DNA of 64,000 bases from G963720515 sp963720515 (lineage in GTDB: Bacteria; Actinomycetota; Thermoleophilia; Gaiellales; Gaiellaceae). The first letter of the stretch is position 1; the number at the start of each line of letters is the position of its first letter. The notes under the pieces are model-generated. The model did no database searches, was not told where the DNA came from, and worked only from the letters and a program-made list of their open reading frames with translations. The stretch covers positions 124,001 through 188,000 of the forward strand of contig OY970397.1 of assembly GCA_963720515.1 (NCBI GenBank), read 5' to 3'. The translations under genes and the position numbers were made by a program. Positions 28,897 through 36,402 of this stretch are shown here, in pieces.

Positions 28897-30057
28897 ATGG
28901 GTGAGGCGCAGCACCTGCGCTGGGACGAGCAGCTGCGCCTCGCAAGGGAGCAGTTCGACGACGGCCCGGAGCTGACCGTCGCGGTCGAGGAGGAGTTCGC
29001 CATCCTCGACCCGGCGACGCACAACCTCGTGAACCGGTTCGAGGAGCTCCAGGCCGCGTCGAAGGGAACCGATCTCGAGGACCACCTGGTCGGCGAGCTG
29101 ATCGCATCCGAGGTCGAGATCCGCACCGGCCGCTGCGACACGTTCGCCGAGGCCGCGGCCCGCGTCGGCGAGCGGCGCTTCCAGCTCCTCGCGCTCGCCG
29201 ACAAGATCGGCGTAGCGCTCGCGGGGACGGGTACGCACCCGTGGAGCCCCTGGCAGGAGCAGCGCATCATCGACACGCCCCACTACCGCGAGAACGACCA
29301 GATCCTGCGCTACGTCGTGTGGCGCAACAACACGTTCGGGCTGCACGTCCACACGGCGATTCGCGGCGCCGACCGCGCGGTGCGCGTGACGTCCGCGCTT
29401 CGCAACTGGCTGCCCGAGCTGCTCGCCCTCTCGGCGTCGTCGCCCTTCGTCGAGAGCGTGAACTCGGGGCTCCACTCGGCGCGCACGGAGATCTTCACGA
29501 AGATGTTCCCGCGCTGCGGGATTCCGGATGCATTCGACTCGTGGGCCGACTACGAGCGCTACGTCCGCTACCTCTTCGAGTCCGGCTCGATCAGCGAGCA
29601 CACGCAGATCTGGTGGAGCGTGCGGCCGCACCTCGCGTTCCCGACCGTCGAGATCCGGATCTGCGACGGCCAGCCGCAGCTCGCCGAGGCGCAGGCGCTC
29701 TCGGCGCTGCTCTTCTCCCTGACCGCGCGGATCGCCCGGGCGCTCGACGAGGGCGAGCCGCTACCGAACCATCCGCGCCACCTGCTCGAGGAGAACTTCT
29801 GGCGCGCGATCCGGTACGGGCTCTCGGGCGAGCTGCTCGACCTGACTGCGTTCCCGCAGGTGCGCGTCCGGCCGGCCCGCGCCGCGCTCGAGGAGCTCGT
29901 CGAGTGGGTGCTCCCGGTCGCCGAGGAGCTCGGCGCCGCGCCGTTCCTGCGCATCCCCTCCGTCACGCCTGCGGAACGGCAGATCGCGCGATTCGAGGCG
30001 GGCGACACTCTGGAGACGATCTACGCTGCCGAGATCCTGGAGCCCGCGCGTGTCTGA
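28897..30057 (+). CDS. YbdK-type carboxylate-amine ligase (glutamate-cysteine ligase family)
   Basis: A 386-aa ATP-grasp-like ligase of the GCS2 family. The start region has TVAVEEEFAILDPATHNLV; HVHTAI, SGLHSARTEIFTKMFPRCG and RPHLAFPTVEIRICDGQP follow. Family members make gamma-glutamyl or related amide bonds; E. coli YbdK has weak glutamate-cysteine ligase activity, but the natural role in actinobacteria is often unclear. A TACTTT box 7 nt upstream suggests a leaderless mRNA. The stop overlaps the next gene's GTG start. Confidence 0.88.
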   Translation: MGEAQHLRWDEQLRLAREQFDDGPELTVAVEEEFAILDPATHNLVNRFEELQAASKGTDLEDHLVGELIASEVEIRTGRCDTFAEAAARVGERRFQLLALADKIGVALAGTGTHPWSPWQEQRIIDTPHYRENDQILRYVVWRNNTFGLHVHTAIRGADRAVRVTSALRNWLPELLALSASSPFVESVNSGLHSARTEIFTKMFPRCGIPDAFDSWADYERYVRYLFESGSISEHTQIWWSVRPHLAFPTVEIRICDGQPQLAEAQALSALLFSLTARIARALDEGEPLPNHPRHLLEENFWRAIRYGLSGELLDLTAFPQVRVRPARAALEELVEWVLPVAEELGAAPFLRIPSVTPAERQIARFEAGDTLETIYAAEILEPARV

Positions 30058-30388
30058 GCAGGAGCTCCCCGAGGACGAGCGGCGCCTCGCCGACGAGCTC
30101 GCCGACGAGCTCAAGCGCCTACGCGTCGCGGACGTGCTCATCACGACGCTGCTCCACGTGTCGTCGATCGGCTACCGGCGGCTCGGCGCGACGCCCGACA
30201 CGGTCGAGGACCGCGACCTCGAGGAGGTGCGCCTCGCGATCGAGACGATGCAGGCGCTCACCCCGGTGCTCGAGGAGATCGTCCCGGCCGAGCTCATCCG
30301 CGACTTCCACCAGTCGGTCGCGAACCTCCAGCTCGCCTACGCGGGCGCGGCCGCCGAAGCGGCCGAGCCCGACGCCCAAACGGACTAG
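30050..30388 (+). CDS. DUF1844-like small helical protein
   Basis: 112 aa, acidic, all-helical: ELKRLRVADVLITTLLHVSSIGYRRLGATPDTVEDRDLEEVRLAIETMQALTPVLEEI. This is the DUF1844 pattern of small proteins often beside infC or translation genes, with no firm function. The GTG start lies inside the last codons of the ligase gene (8-bp overlap), so it is translationally coupled. The C-terminus is Ala/Glu-rich. Confidence 0.75.
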   Translation: MSEQELPEDERRLADELADELKRLRVADVLITTLLHVSSIGYRRLGATPDTVEDRDLEEVRLAIETMQALTPVLEEIVPAELIRDFHQSVANLQLAYAGAAAEAAEPDAQTD

Positions 30389-30405
30389 CCCGCCTCGGCT
30401 ACGTC

Positions 30406-30573
30406 AGGGGTCAGACCCCTGCCATGTCCCCCGCGGACGTGTCCCGGTGCCAGGCATGGGGCCATGTCCCGTGGCTCGCAACCCGCATGGACAGGCGGTG
30501 ACCTCCGTCGAAACGGCCATGTCTCGGTGCCAGGCACAACGACGTGGCCGGAGGGCGCAAGGGGTCAGACCCC
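30406..30573. repeat. intergenic palindrome cluster (GGGGTCAGACCCC and GTGCCAGGCAC types)
   Basis: The gap before mtnP holds two kinds of perfect palindromes. AGGGGTCAGACCCCT lies at 30406-30420, and its core returns at 30561-30573. GGTGCCAGGCAT lies at 30446-30457, and GGTGCCAGGCAC at 30526-30537. CATGTCCC or CATGTCTC accompanies them at 30423-30430, 30463-30470 and 30518-30525. The order outer-inner-inner-outer is symmetric. The gap otherwise has no gene. Similar dispersed palindromes are known in intergenic regions of several bacterial groups; here they look like a small mobile palindromic element. Confidence 0.7.
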
Positions 30574-30610
30574 GCCAAGGCTCAAGGGGACGGCGCCGGT
30601 GGTCGGTCTG

Positions 30611-30616
30611 TAGGCT
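30611..30616 (+). promoter_or_regulatory. -10 box TAGGCT upstream of mtnP
   Basis: TAGGCT lies 8 nt before the GTG at 30625 and follows the repeat cluster. This choice of start avoids translating the repeats. Confidence 0.45.
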
Positions 30617-30624
30617 TCGCCGCC

Positions 30625-31416
30625 GTGCCCGACCAGGCTGAGATCGGCGTCTTCGGCGGCTCCGGCTTCTACTCGTTCCTCGAGGACGTGGAGGAGGTCG
30701 AGGTCGATACCCCGTACGGGAAGCCGTCGGCCCCGTTCACGATCGGCGAGATCGGCGGCAAGCGCGTCGCGTTCCTCCCGCGCCACGGCCTGAAGCACGA
30801 GCTGCCGCCGGCGCAGATCCCGTACCGCGCGAACCTCTGGGCGATGAAGGAGCTCGGCGTCCGCCGGATCATCGGTCCGTGCGCGTCGGGCGCGCTCCAG
30901 CCGGACCTCCGGCTCGGCGAGTTCGTCGTCTGCGACCAGTTCGTGGACCGCACGACGGGCCGCGCGGACACCTTCTACGAGGGCCCCGAGACAACGCACG
31001 TCTCGTCGGCCGACCCGTACTGCGTCGATCTCCGCGGCATCCTCGTGGACACGGCCCGCGAGCTCGGGATCCCGGTCCGCGACGGCGGCACGGTCGTCGT
31101 CATCCAGGGCCCGCGCTTCTCCACGCGCGCCGAGTCGAAGTGGTTCCAGCAGATGGGGTGGGAGATGATCAACATGACCGCCTACCCCGAGGGCTACCTC
31201 GCCCGCGAGCTCGAGCTCTGCTACGCGAACATCTCGATGGTCACCGACCACGACGTCGGGGTGGAGGGGACCGAGCCGGTCTCCCACGAGCAGGTCGTCA
31301 AGGTCTTCACCGAGAACAACGAGCGGCTGCGCGAGCTCCTCTTCGCGGCGATTCCGAAGATCGGGCCGCAGCCCGAGGACGTCTGCGCGACCGCGCTCAC
31401 CGGCGCTCGGCTCTAA
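30625..31416 (+). CDS. mtnP: S-methyl-5'-thioadenosine phosphorylase
   Basis: Phosphorolysis of methylthioadenosine to adenine and methylthioribose-1-phosphate, in methionine salvage. It is 263 aa. Motifs are GVFGGSGFYSF (phosphate loop), RHGLKHELPPAQIPYRANLWAM, GPCASGALQPDLRLGEFVVCDQFVDRT, QGPRFSTRAESKWF and MINMTAYPEGYLARELELCYANISMVTDHDVG. GTG at 30625 is preferred over an upstream in-frame start because the latter would translate palindromic repeats. Confidence 0.94.
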   Translation: MPDQAEIGVFGGSGFYSFLEDVEEVEVDTPYGKPSAPFTIGEIGGKRVAFLPRHGLKHELPPAQIPYRANLWAMKELGVRRIIGPCASGALQPDLRLGEFVVCDQFVDRTTGRADTFYEGPETTHVSSADPYCVDLRGILVDTARELGIPVRDGGTVVVIQGPRFSTRAESKWFQQMGWEMINMTAYPEGYLARELELCYANISMVTDHDVGVEGTEPVSHEQVVKVFTENNERLRELLFAAIPKIGPQPEDVCATALTGARL

Positions 31417-31495
31417 CCCGGGCATATCCGGACATTGTGAGTAGAATGCCGCGCGGCGAAACCCGCGTGCGATCAGGGGATCGGGAGTCCCGGGC

Positions 31496-33580
31496 GTGTG
31501 GGTTGCGCAGACTTTGTACCTCGACAAGGCGGAGGGTGTGAGCGACTTCTTCCAGGACCACAGCGTGCTTTTCGCGCTGGTCTGCGCAGGGATCGGCATC
31601 GCCTGGGCGATCGTGCTGACGGTGCGGCTCCTCGCACTGCCGGCGGGCTCCGAGCGGATGCAGGAGATCGCGCGGGCCGTGCAGGAGGGCGCGTCGGCGT
31701 ACCTGCGGCGCCAGTACATGACGATCGCGGTCGTCGCGGTCGTGCTCTTCCTCGGGATCGGGCTCTGGAACGACCTCGGGTGGGGGACGGCCTTCGGGTT
31801 CCTGATCGGCGCGGTCTTCTCGGCCGCCGCCGGCTTCATCGGCATGAACGTGGCCGTGCGCGCGAACGTGCGCACCGCCGAGGCGGCGAAGGGCGGCGTG
31901 AAGCCCGCGCTCGCCGTTGCGTTCTCCTCCGGCTCGGTCACCGGGCTCCTCGTCGTCGGGCTCGGCCTGGCCGGCGTCGCCGGCTACTACGGGATCCTCA
32001 CGGAGTGGTTCGACCGGACGCCGGACGAGGCGACCAGGGAGCTGATCGGCCTAGCGTTCGGCGGCTCGCTCATCTCCGTGTTCGCACGGCTCGGCGGCGG
32101 CATCTTCACGAAGGCCGCCGACGTCGGCGCCGACCTCGTCGGCAAGGTCGAGGCAGGCATCCCGGAGGACGACCCGCGGAACCCTGCCGTGATCGCCGAC
32201 AACGTGGGCGACAACGTCGGCGACTGCGCCGGCATGGCGGCCGACCTCTTCGAGACCTACGCGGTCACGGCGGTCGCCGTCATGTTCCTCGGCGCCCTCC
32301 GCTTCGGCTCGACCGACCTCGTCCTCTACCCGCTCGCGATCGGCGGTGTCGCCATCCTCGCGTCGGTCATCGGCACGTTCTTCGCGCGCGTCGGCTCGAG
32401 CGGCTCGATCATGAACGCGCTCTACAAGGCGGTCATAGTCGCGGTCGTCCTCTCGGCCGTCGGGTTCATTCCGGTGACCAAGGCGTTCACCACCGCGGAC
32501 TTCTCGTTCTGGGATCTCTATGCGTGCACCCTGATCGGCCTGGGCGTGACGTTCCTGCTCGTGGCGATCACCGAGTTCTACACCGGCACGCGCTGGAATC
32601 CGGTCAAGGGGATCGCGAAGGCGTCCACGACCGGGCACGCGACGAACATCATCGAAGGCCTGGCGATCGGCATGCAGGCGACCGCGCTGCCCGTCATCGT
32701 CATCGCGGCCGCGATCGTCGGCGCGAACCACTTCGCGGGCCTCTACGGCATCGGCGTCGCGGTCATGGCGCAGCTCTCGATGACCGGCCTCATCGTCGCG
32801 CTCGACGCCTACGGTCCCGTCACGGACAACGCGGGCGGGATCGCCGAGATGGCCGACCTGCCGGCCGAGGTGCGCGGCGTGACCGACCCGCTCGACGCGG
32901 TCGGCAACACGACGAAGGCCGTGACGAAGGGCTACGCGATCGGCTCGGCCGGTCTCGCGGCCCTCATCCTGTTCGACGGCTTCACGTCCGACCTGCACGA
33001 CGAGGGGCTCCCGGTCGTCTTCGCGCTGAACGACCCGTGGGTGATCGCCGGCCTCTTCATCGGCGGGCTCATGCCGTTCCTCTTCTCGTCGCTCGCGATG
33101 CAGGCCGTCGGCCGCGTCGGCGGGCAGGTGGTCGAGGAGGTGCGCCGCCAGTTCCGCGAGTACCCCGGGATCATGGAGGGAACGCAGCGGCCCGAGTACG
33201 GCCAGACGATCAGCATCGTGACGGGCGAGGCCATCAAGCGGATGATCCTCCCGGCCGCGATCCCCGTCGTCTTCCCGATCGTCGTCGGGATCATCAAGCC
33301 GGAGATGCTCGGCGGCCTGCTCATCGGGACCATCGTGACCGGGATCTTCCTGGCCATCGCGATGACGTCCGGCGGAGGCGCCTGGGACAACGCGAAGAAG
33401 CTCATCGAGGACGGCGAGTACGGCGGCAAGGGCTCCGAGGCCCATGCGGCCGCGGTCACGGGCGACACGGTCGGCGACCCCTACAAGGACACGGCCGGGC
33501 CCGCGATCAACCCGATGATCAAGATCGCGAACGTCGTCGCGATCCTCATCGTTCCGCTCATCGTCTCCATCCACGGATAA
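31496..33580 (+). CDS. hppA: membrane-bound proton-pumping pyrophosphatase, K+-independent type
   Basis: Hydrolyses pyrophosphate and pumps protons across the membrane. About 694 aa, 16 membrane segments. Conserved motifs are FTKAADVGADLVGKVEAGIPEDDPRNPAVIADNVGDNVGDCAGMAADLFETY, TDNAGGIAEMADLP and the C-terminal GGAWDNAKKLIEDGEYGGKGSEAHAAAVTGDTVGDPYKDTAGPAINPMIKI. The K+-dependence motif reads GNTTKAVTKG: Lys and Thr at the diagnostic positions mark the K+-independent class. The start is uncertain between GTG 31496 (GGGAG about 8 nt upstream) and GTG 31538. A strong terminator follows the stop. Confidence 0.95.
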   Translation: MWVAQTLYLDKAEGVSDFFQDHSVLFALVCAGIGIAWAIVLTVRLLALPAGSERMQEIARAVQEGASAYLRRQYMTIAVVAVVLFLGIGLWNDLGWGTAFGFLIGAVFSAAAGFIGMNVAVRANVRTAEAAKGGVKPALAVAFSSGSVTGLLVVGLGLAGVAGYYGILTEWFDRTPDEATRELIGLAFGGSLISVFARLGGGIFTKAADVGADLVGKVEAGIPEDDPRNPAVIADNVGDNVGDCAGMAADLFETYAVTAVAVMFLGALRFGSTDLVLYPLAIGGVAILASVIGTFFARVGSSGSIMNALYKAVIVAVVLSAVGFIPVTKAFTTADFSFWDLYACTLIGLGVTFLLVAITEFYTGTRWNPVKGIAKASTTGHATNIIEGLAIGMQATALPVIVIAAAIVGANHFAGLYGIGVAVMAQLSMTGLIVALDAYGPVTDNAGGIAEMADLPAEVRGVTDPLDAVGNTTKAVTKGYAIGSAGLAALILFDGFTSDLHDEGLPVVFALNDPWVIAGLFIGGLMPFLFSSLAMQAVGRVGGQVVEEVRRQFREYPGIMEGTQRPEYGQTISIVTGEAIKRMILPAAIPVVFPIVVGIIKPEMLGGLLIGTIVTGIFLAIAMTSGGGAWDNAKKLIEDGEYGGKGSEAHAAAVTGDTVGDPYKDTAGPAINPMIKIANVVAILIVPLIVSIHG

Positions 33581-33585
33581 CCGCG

Positions 33586-33620
33586 AGAAGGGCCGGGCGC
33601 GCGCGGCGCCCGGCCCTTCT
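33586..33620 (+). terminator. strong hairpin terminator after hppA
   Basis: AGAAGGGCCGGGCGC (33586-33600) and its perfect reverse complement (33606-33620) form a 15-bp stem with a 5-nt loop, starting 5 bp after the hppA stop. The right arm ends CCCTTCT, with no long T-run. It is bidirectional in shape, but no gene converges on it. Confidence 0.8.
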
Positions 33621-33628
33621 GCGAACGG

Positions 33629-33681
33629 CACAGAATCGGCGCACTCCGGTCACAGACACGTGCGGGTTTCGCCGTTAGCAT
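33629..33681 (+). promoter_or_regulatory. bipartite promoter-like element, copy 1
   Basis: The 32 bp at 33629-33660 (CACAGAATCGGCGCACT...CACAGACACG) match 52663-52694 at 28 of 32 positions. A GTCACA-like -35 half (33649-33654) and TAGCAT (33676-33681) are separated by 21 bp, the same spacing as in copy 2. It precedes a 34-aa membrane-peptide gene. It is probably a promoter or operator for a shared regulator. Confidence 0.55.
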
Positions 33682-33811
33682 CGTGAGCGGTTGGGGGTGG
33701 GTCGGGACCCTAGATAGGCGCGCGCGTCGATCTGAAAACGAGCTCTCGCGAGTCGCATGACGGTTCCCGCTAAGGAAGTTCGCGCGCCCCTGCCGACGTT
33801 TTAACCAGCAA

Positions 33812-33916
33812 ATGACGATCTTTTTCATCATCGCGTTCATCTTGCTCGTTGGTCCGCTCGCCGTCGCCTTCGGTGTCGACTCGCGGATCCACGAGGACCG
33901 TCCGCGGCACTGGTAG
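33812..33916 (+). CDS. 34-aa single-pass membrane peptide
   Basis: A short frame: MTIFFIIAFILLVGPLAVAF is one membrane helix, followed by a charged tail (GVDSRIHEDRPRHW). The composition (hydrophobic start, basic/aromatic end) is not expected by chance, and it sits about 150 bp downstream of the bipartite promoter-like element. No clear Shine-Dalgarno sequence is visible. I do not recognise a family. Small single-pass peptides of this kind often bind membrane enzymes; here the neighbours are hppA and a cysteine-rich secreted protein. Confidence 0.55.
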   Translation: MTIFFIIAFILLVGPLAVAFGVDSRIHEDRPRHW

Positions 33917-33943
33917 CCGGCGGGCGCGCGTCCTAGCGCGCGC

Positions 33944-33949
33944 TACGCT
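33944..33949 (+). promoter_or_regulatory. -10 box TACGCT upstream of the cysteine-rich secreted gene
   Basis: TACGCT lies 6 nt before the ATG at 33956, with no Shine-Dalgarno sequence. This predicts a leaderless mRNA. Confidence 0.45.
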
Positions 33950-33955
33950 TGCCCG

Positions 33956-35179
33956 ATGCGGTCGCGCCGGCGCCTGATCTTCATCGCCGCGCTCGCGGCG
34001 GGGCTCGTGGGCTACGGCGTCGCGGAGGCGACCCTCGGGGGTCATTCGTCCGGGAACCCGGGCGAGACAGGGCATCCCGGCCACACGGCCGGCGCTCCGG
34101 CGACCCTCGGCGGCCATCCCGTCGCCGGCCACTTCAAGCCCGACGACACCAAGCTCGCCGACTGCGCCTCGGACGCCACGAACGCGTGCTACGAGCAGGC
34201 GTTCGGCAACCTGGTGATCCTCCAGGGCCCGAAGACGGCACTCGCCGAGTTCGCGAGCGACATGCAGACGAACGAGACCGTCCAGGGCGACTGCCACCGG
34301 ATCGCGCACATGATGGGCTCGGCCGCGCTCGTCCGGTTCAACGGCGACGTGTCGAAGGCATTTGCGCTCGGCGCCTCGACATGCTGGTCCGGCTGGTACC
34401 ACGGGATCCTCGAGCGGGCGTTTGCCGACGTCGGGACGAAGTCGAACGCGGGCTCGGTCGCGCGCAAGCTCTGCTCCGGGGAGACGATCCAGCGGACGCA
34501 GTACCTCTACTACCAGTGCGTCCACGGGCTCGGGCACGGGCTCATGATCTTCTCCGGCTACGACCTCCCCTGGGCGCTCGGGGTCTGCGACGAGCTGAAG
34601 ACGAACTGGGACCAGACGTCCTGCACGGGCGGCGTCTTCATGGAGAACATCAGCTCGTCGTACGGCGTGAAGTCGCGCTGGGTCAAGGACGACGACCCTG
34701 TCTATCCCTGCGAGACCGTGTCCGAGAAGCACAAGCTCTACTGCTACCTCATGGTCACGTCCCGGGTGAACGAGCTGAACGGCTACAACTGGCGGAAGAC
34801 CGCGGCGACCTGCCGCTCGGTCGAGAAGGACTGGGTCGTGACGTGCTTCGAGTCGCTCGGTCGCGACGCCTCCGGCTTCACGCGTGAGGACCCGCCGAAG
34901 ATCGCCCAGATCTGCGCCGCCGCAAAGCCGTACATCGTGAGCTGCCTCTACGGCGCCGTGCGCGACCTCGCGAGCTTCGACTCGCGCGGGGAGCGGGCCG
35001 CGCGCCTCTGCAGCCTCGTCGCGAGCCGGTTCAAGGCGCAGTGCTACAACGGGATCGGGACGATCCTCGGCACGCTCTACGCCCAGCCGGCGCAGAAGCG
35101 TGCGGCCTGCAAGCGCCTCGCGCCCAAGGCGTACCGCGAGTCGTGCGTCGCGGGCGCCGGGCTCGCGCCGTCCGTCTAG
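33956..35179 (+). CDS. secreted 18-cysteine, histidine-rich protein of unknown function
   Basis: A 407-aa protein with an N-terminal signal/anchor (LIFIAALAAGLVGYGVAEA), a short Gly/His-rich linker (HSSGNPGETGHPGHTAGAP) and a large domain with 18 cysteines. Repeated Cys-His motifs stand out: GDCHRIAHMMG, STCWSGWYHGILERAF and YQCVHGLGHGLM, then GVCDELK, TSCTGGVFMEN, YPCETV, VTCFESLGRDA and VSCLYGAVRD. The even number suggests nine disulfides, and the repeating C-x-x-G-x-x-x pattern suggests an internal helical repeat. The clustered His could bind a metal or heme, but no CxxCH is present. I do not recognise the family. Confidence 0.75.
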   Translation: MRSRRRLIFIAALAAGLVGYGVAEATLGGHSSGNPGETGHPGHTAGAPATLGGHPVAGHFKPDDTKLADCASDATNACYEQAFGNLVILQGPKTALAEFASDMQTNETVQGDCHRIAHMMGSAALVRFNGDVSKAFALGASTCWSGWYHGILERAFADVGTKSNAGSVARKLCSGETIQRTQYLYYQCVHGLGHGLMIFSGYDLPWALGVCDELKTNWDQTSCTGGVFMENISSSYGVKSRWVKDDDPVYPCETVSEKHKLYCYLMVTSRVNELNGYNWRKTAATCRSVEKDWVVTCFESLGRDASGFTREDPPKIAQICAAAKPYIVSCLYGAVRDLASFDSRGERAARLCSLVASRFKAQCYNGIGTILGTLYAQPAQKRAACKRLAPKAYRESCVAGAGLAPSV

Positions 35180-35397
35180 GCGGAGCGGCGCCGGACCTGC
35201 GGGCCCTGCTGGCCGAGCGCCGCGTAGGCGAGCGCGCCGAGCGACTCGTTCAGCGTGTGGAGCTCGTGCGCGATCCGGTTGAGCGAGTCCGCCGTGTCGA
35301 CGCGGCCGTTCAGCGCGTGGATCTCGTCGCAGAGACGGTCGAGACGCTCGAGGAGGGCGTCGAGCTGGCGGTCCTCGATCGGTCTGGAGTCCGGCAT
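35176..35397 (-). CDS. small coiled-coil hypothetical protein
   Basis: 73 aa, predicted almost entirely helical with a heptad pattern: QLDALLERLDRLCDEIHALNGRVDTADSLNRIAHELHTLNESLGALAYAALG. The tail is basic (QVRRRSA). It converges with the 18-cysteine gene with a 4-bp overlap. The start is ATG 35397 or 35400. It follows the HAD-like gene without a gap on the same strand. Function unknown. Confidence 0.55.
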   Translation of the reverse strand: MPDSRPIEDRQLDALLERLDRLCDEIHALNGRVDTADSLNRIAHELHTLNESLGALAYAALGQQGPQVRRRSA

Positions 35398-35852
35398 CAC
35401 GTCTGATGGTAGAGGTCGCTGACGAGCCTGCCCTCACCCAATGCGCGCTCCCGCGAGCCAGATCCGGTCTCGAGCGAGTCGACCGAGCGCGTGACCCCGA
35501 TGTGCGCGAGCGCGACCCAGGCGAGCGGCTCGGGTGCGTCCGTGAAGACGATCACGCGCGACCCACCGCGCTTGAGCTCGCGGAGCGCCGCATTCGCCGC
35601 CGGGTTCGGGCGGATGTACACGGGCGCGTGGTCCTCGGCGAAGCGGACGAGCGCGTGGCGCCAGTCGCCGATCCCGGCCTCGGCCCACGCGTCGAGCTCC
35701 GCGGCCGCCTCGCCTCGGTCGGCCGGGAGCGCGTCGGGGTCGAGCGGCGCGATGGACGCGAACCGCCGTGCGGCATCGGCGAGGAAGGCGTCCCAGAGCG
35801 GGCGCGTGTCGCCGAGCGCGGCGTCGAGGTCGACCGCGACGGCCTCGCTCAC
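35397..35852 (-). CDS. HAD-superfamily-like phosphatase (small, cap-less)
   Basis: 151 aa. It opens VAVDLDAALGDTRPLWDAFL, where the HAD motif I is DLD rather than DxDxT, then VIVFTDAPEPLAWVALAHIG (motif II region, T/D) and LETGSGSRERAL. Motif I lacks the usual second Asp (DxD with Ala after), so the catalytic state is doubtful. GTG at 35852 overlaps the stop of the VanZ gene (GTGA). A phosphatase role is a weak inference. Confidence 0.65.
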   Translation of the reverse strand: MSEAVAVDLDAALGDTRPLWDAFLADAARRFASIAPLDPDALPADRGEAAAELDAWAEAGIGDWRHALVRFAEDHAPVYIRPNPAANAALRELKRGGSRVIVFTDAPEPLAWVALAHIGVTRSVDSLETGSGSRERALGEGRLVSDLYHQT

Positions 35853-36190
35853 CGCGCGAGCCTCGCGTAGAGAAGGACGCCGATGGCGACGCCGGCCGTG
35901 TCGATCGCCCAGTCCACCGGGGACCCGACGCGTCCGTGGACGAAGTGCTGGTGGATCTCGTCCGTCACGGCGTAGGCCGAGCCGAGCGCCAGCGCGAGCC
36001 ACGCGCGCCCGGTCGCCCGCAGGAGCAGCGCGCCGAGCACCGCGTACTCGGCCGCGTGCGCGCACTTCCGCAGGATCAGATCCCAGGTCCCGAGCCCGGT
36101 CGTGAGGCTCGGAATCGACGAGAACGCGAAGATGACCCCGGCCCAGAGGAGGACGGGGGCCCACCGCGAGACCCGTTCTCGGCCGGTCAC
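35849..36190 (-). CDS. VanZ-family membrane protein
   Basis: 113 aa with three to four membrane segments. It shows the VanZ pattern WAPVLLWAGVIFAFSSIPSLT, then RKCAHAAEYAVLGALLLRA, then YAVTDEIHQHFVHGRVGSPVDWAIDTAGVAIGVLLY; the H-E-Y and DE-HQ-F-GR motifs are the family signature. The function is unknown outside teicoplanin resistance. GTG at 36190 is taken as the start because longer frames would read through the riboswitch region. It diverges from the cobalamin riboswitch operon. Confidence 0.85.
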   Translation of the reverse strand: MTGRERVSRWAPVLLWAGVIFAFSSIPSLTTGLGTWDLILRKCAHAAEYAVLGALLLRATGRAWLALALGSAYAVTDEIHQHFVHGRVGSPVDWAIDTAGVAIGVLLYARLAR

Positions 36191-36230
36191 GACGGGCAGC
36201 CTATCCCCGTGGTACGTTGCGCCCGACCAC

Positions 36231-36371
36231 AGGCGAGCGGCAAGGGAAGCCGGTGCGAGTCCGGCACGGTCCCGCCGCTGTAAGGGGAGATGCCTCTCCG
36301 CCGAACGCCACTGGCTCACGCCGGGAAGGCGCGGAGAGGGGAGCCCCGAGTCAGAAGACCTGACGCTCGCC
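36231..36371 (+). promoter_or_regulatory. cobalamin (B12) riboswitch
   Basis: All the hallmark blocks are present in order: GGCGAGCG (P1 left, 36232-36239), AAGGGAAGCCGGTGCGAGTC, CCGGCACGGTCCCGCCGCTGTA, GCCACTG (36307-36313) and GAGTCAGAAGACCTG, closing with CGCTCGCC (P1 right, 36364-36371). A TACGTT box at 36212-36217 is the likely -10. The downstream ribosome-binding site GGAGGAAAC lies at 36395-36402, before GTG 36403, so translation or transcription of the operon should fall when adenosylcobalamin or a related corrin is bound. Confidence 0.95.
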
Positions 36372-36402
36372 GAGACCCGTTCCCCTCGCGGAAGGAGGAA
36401 AC

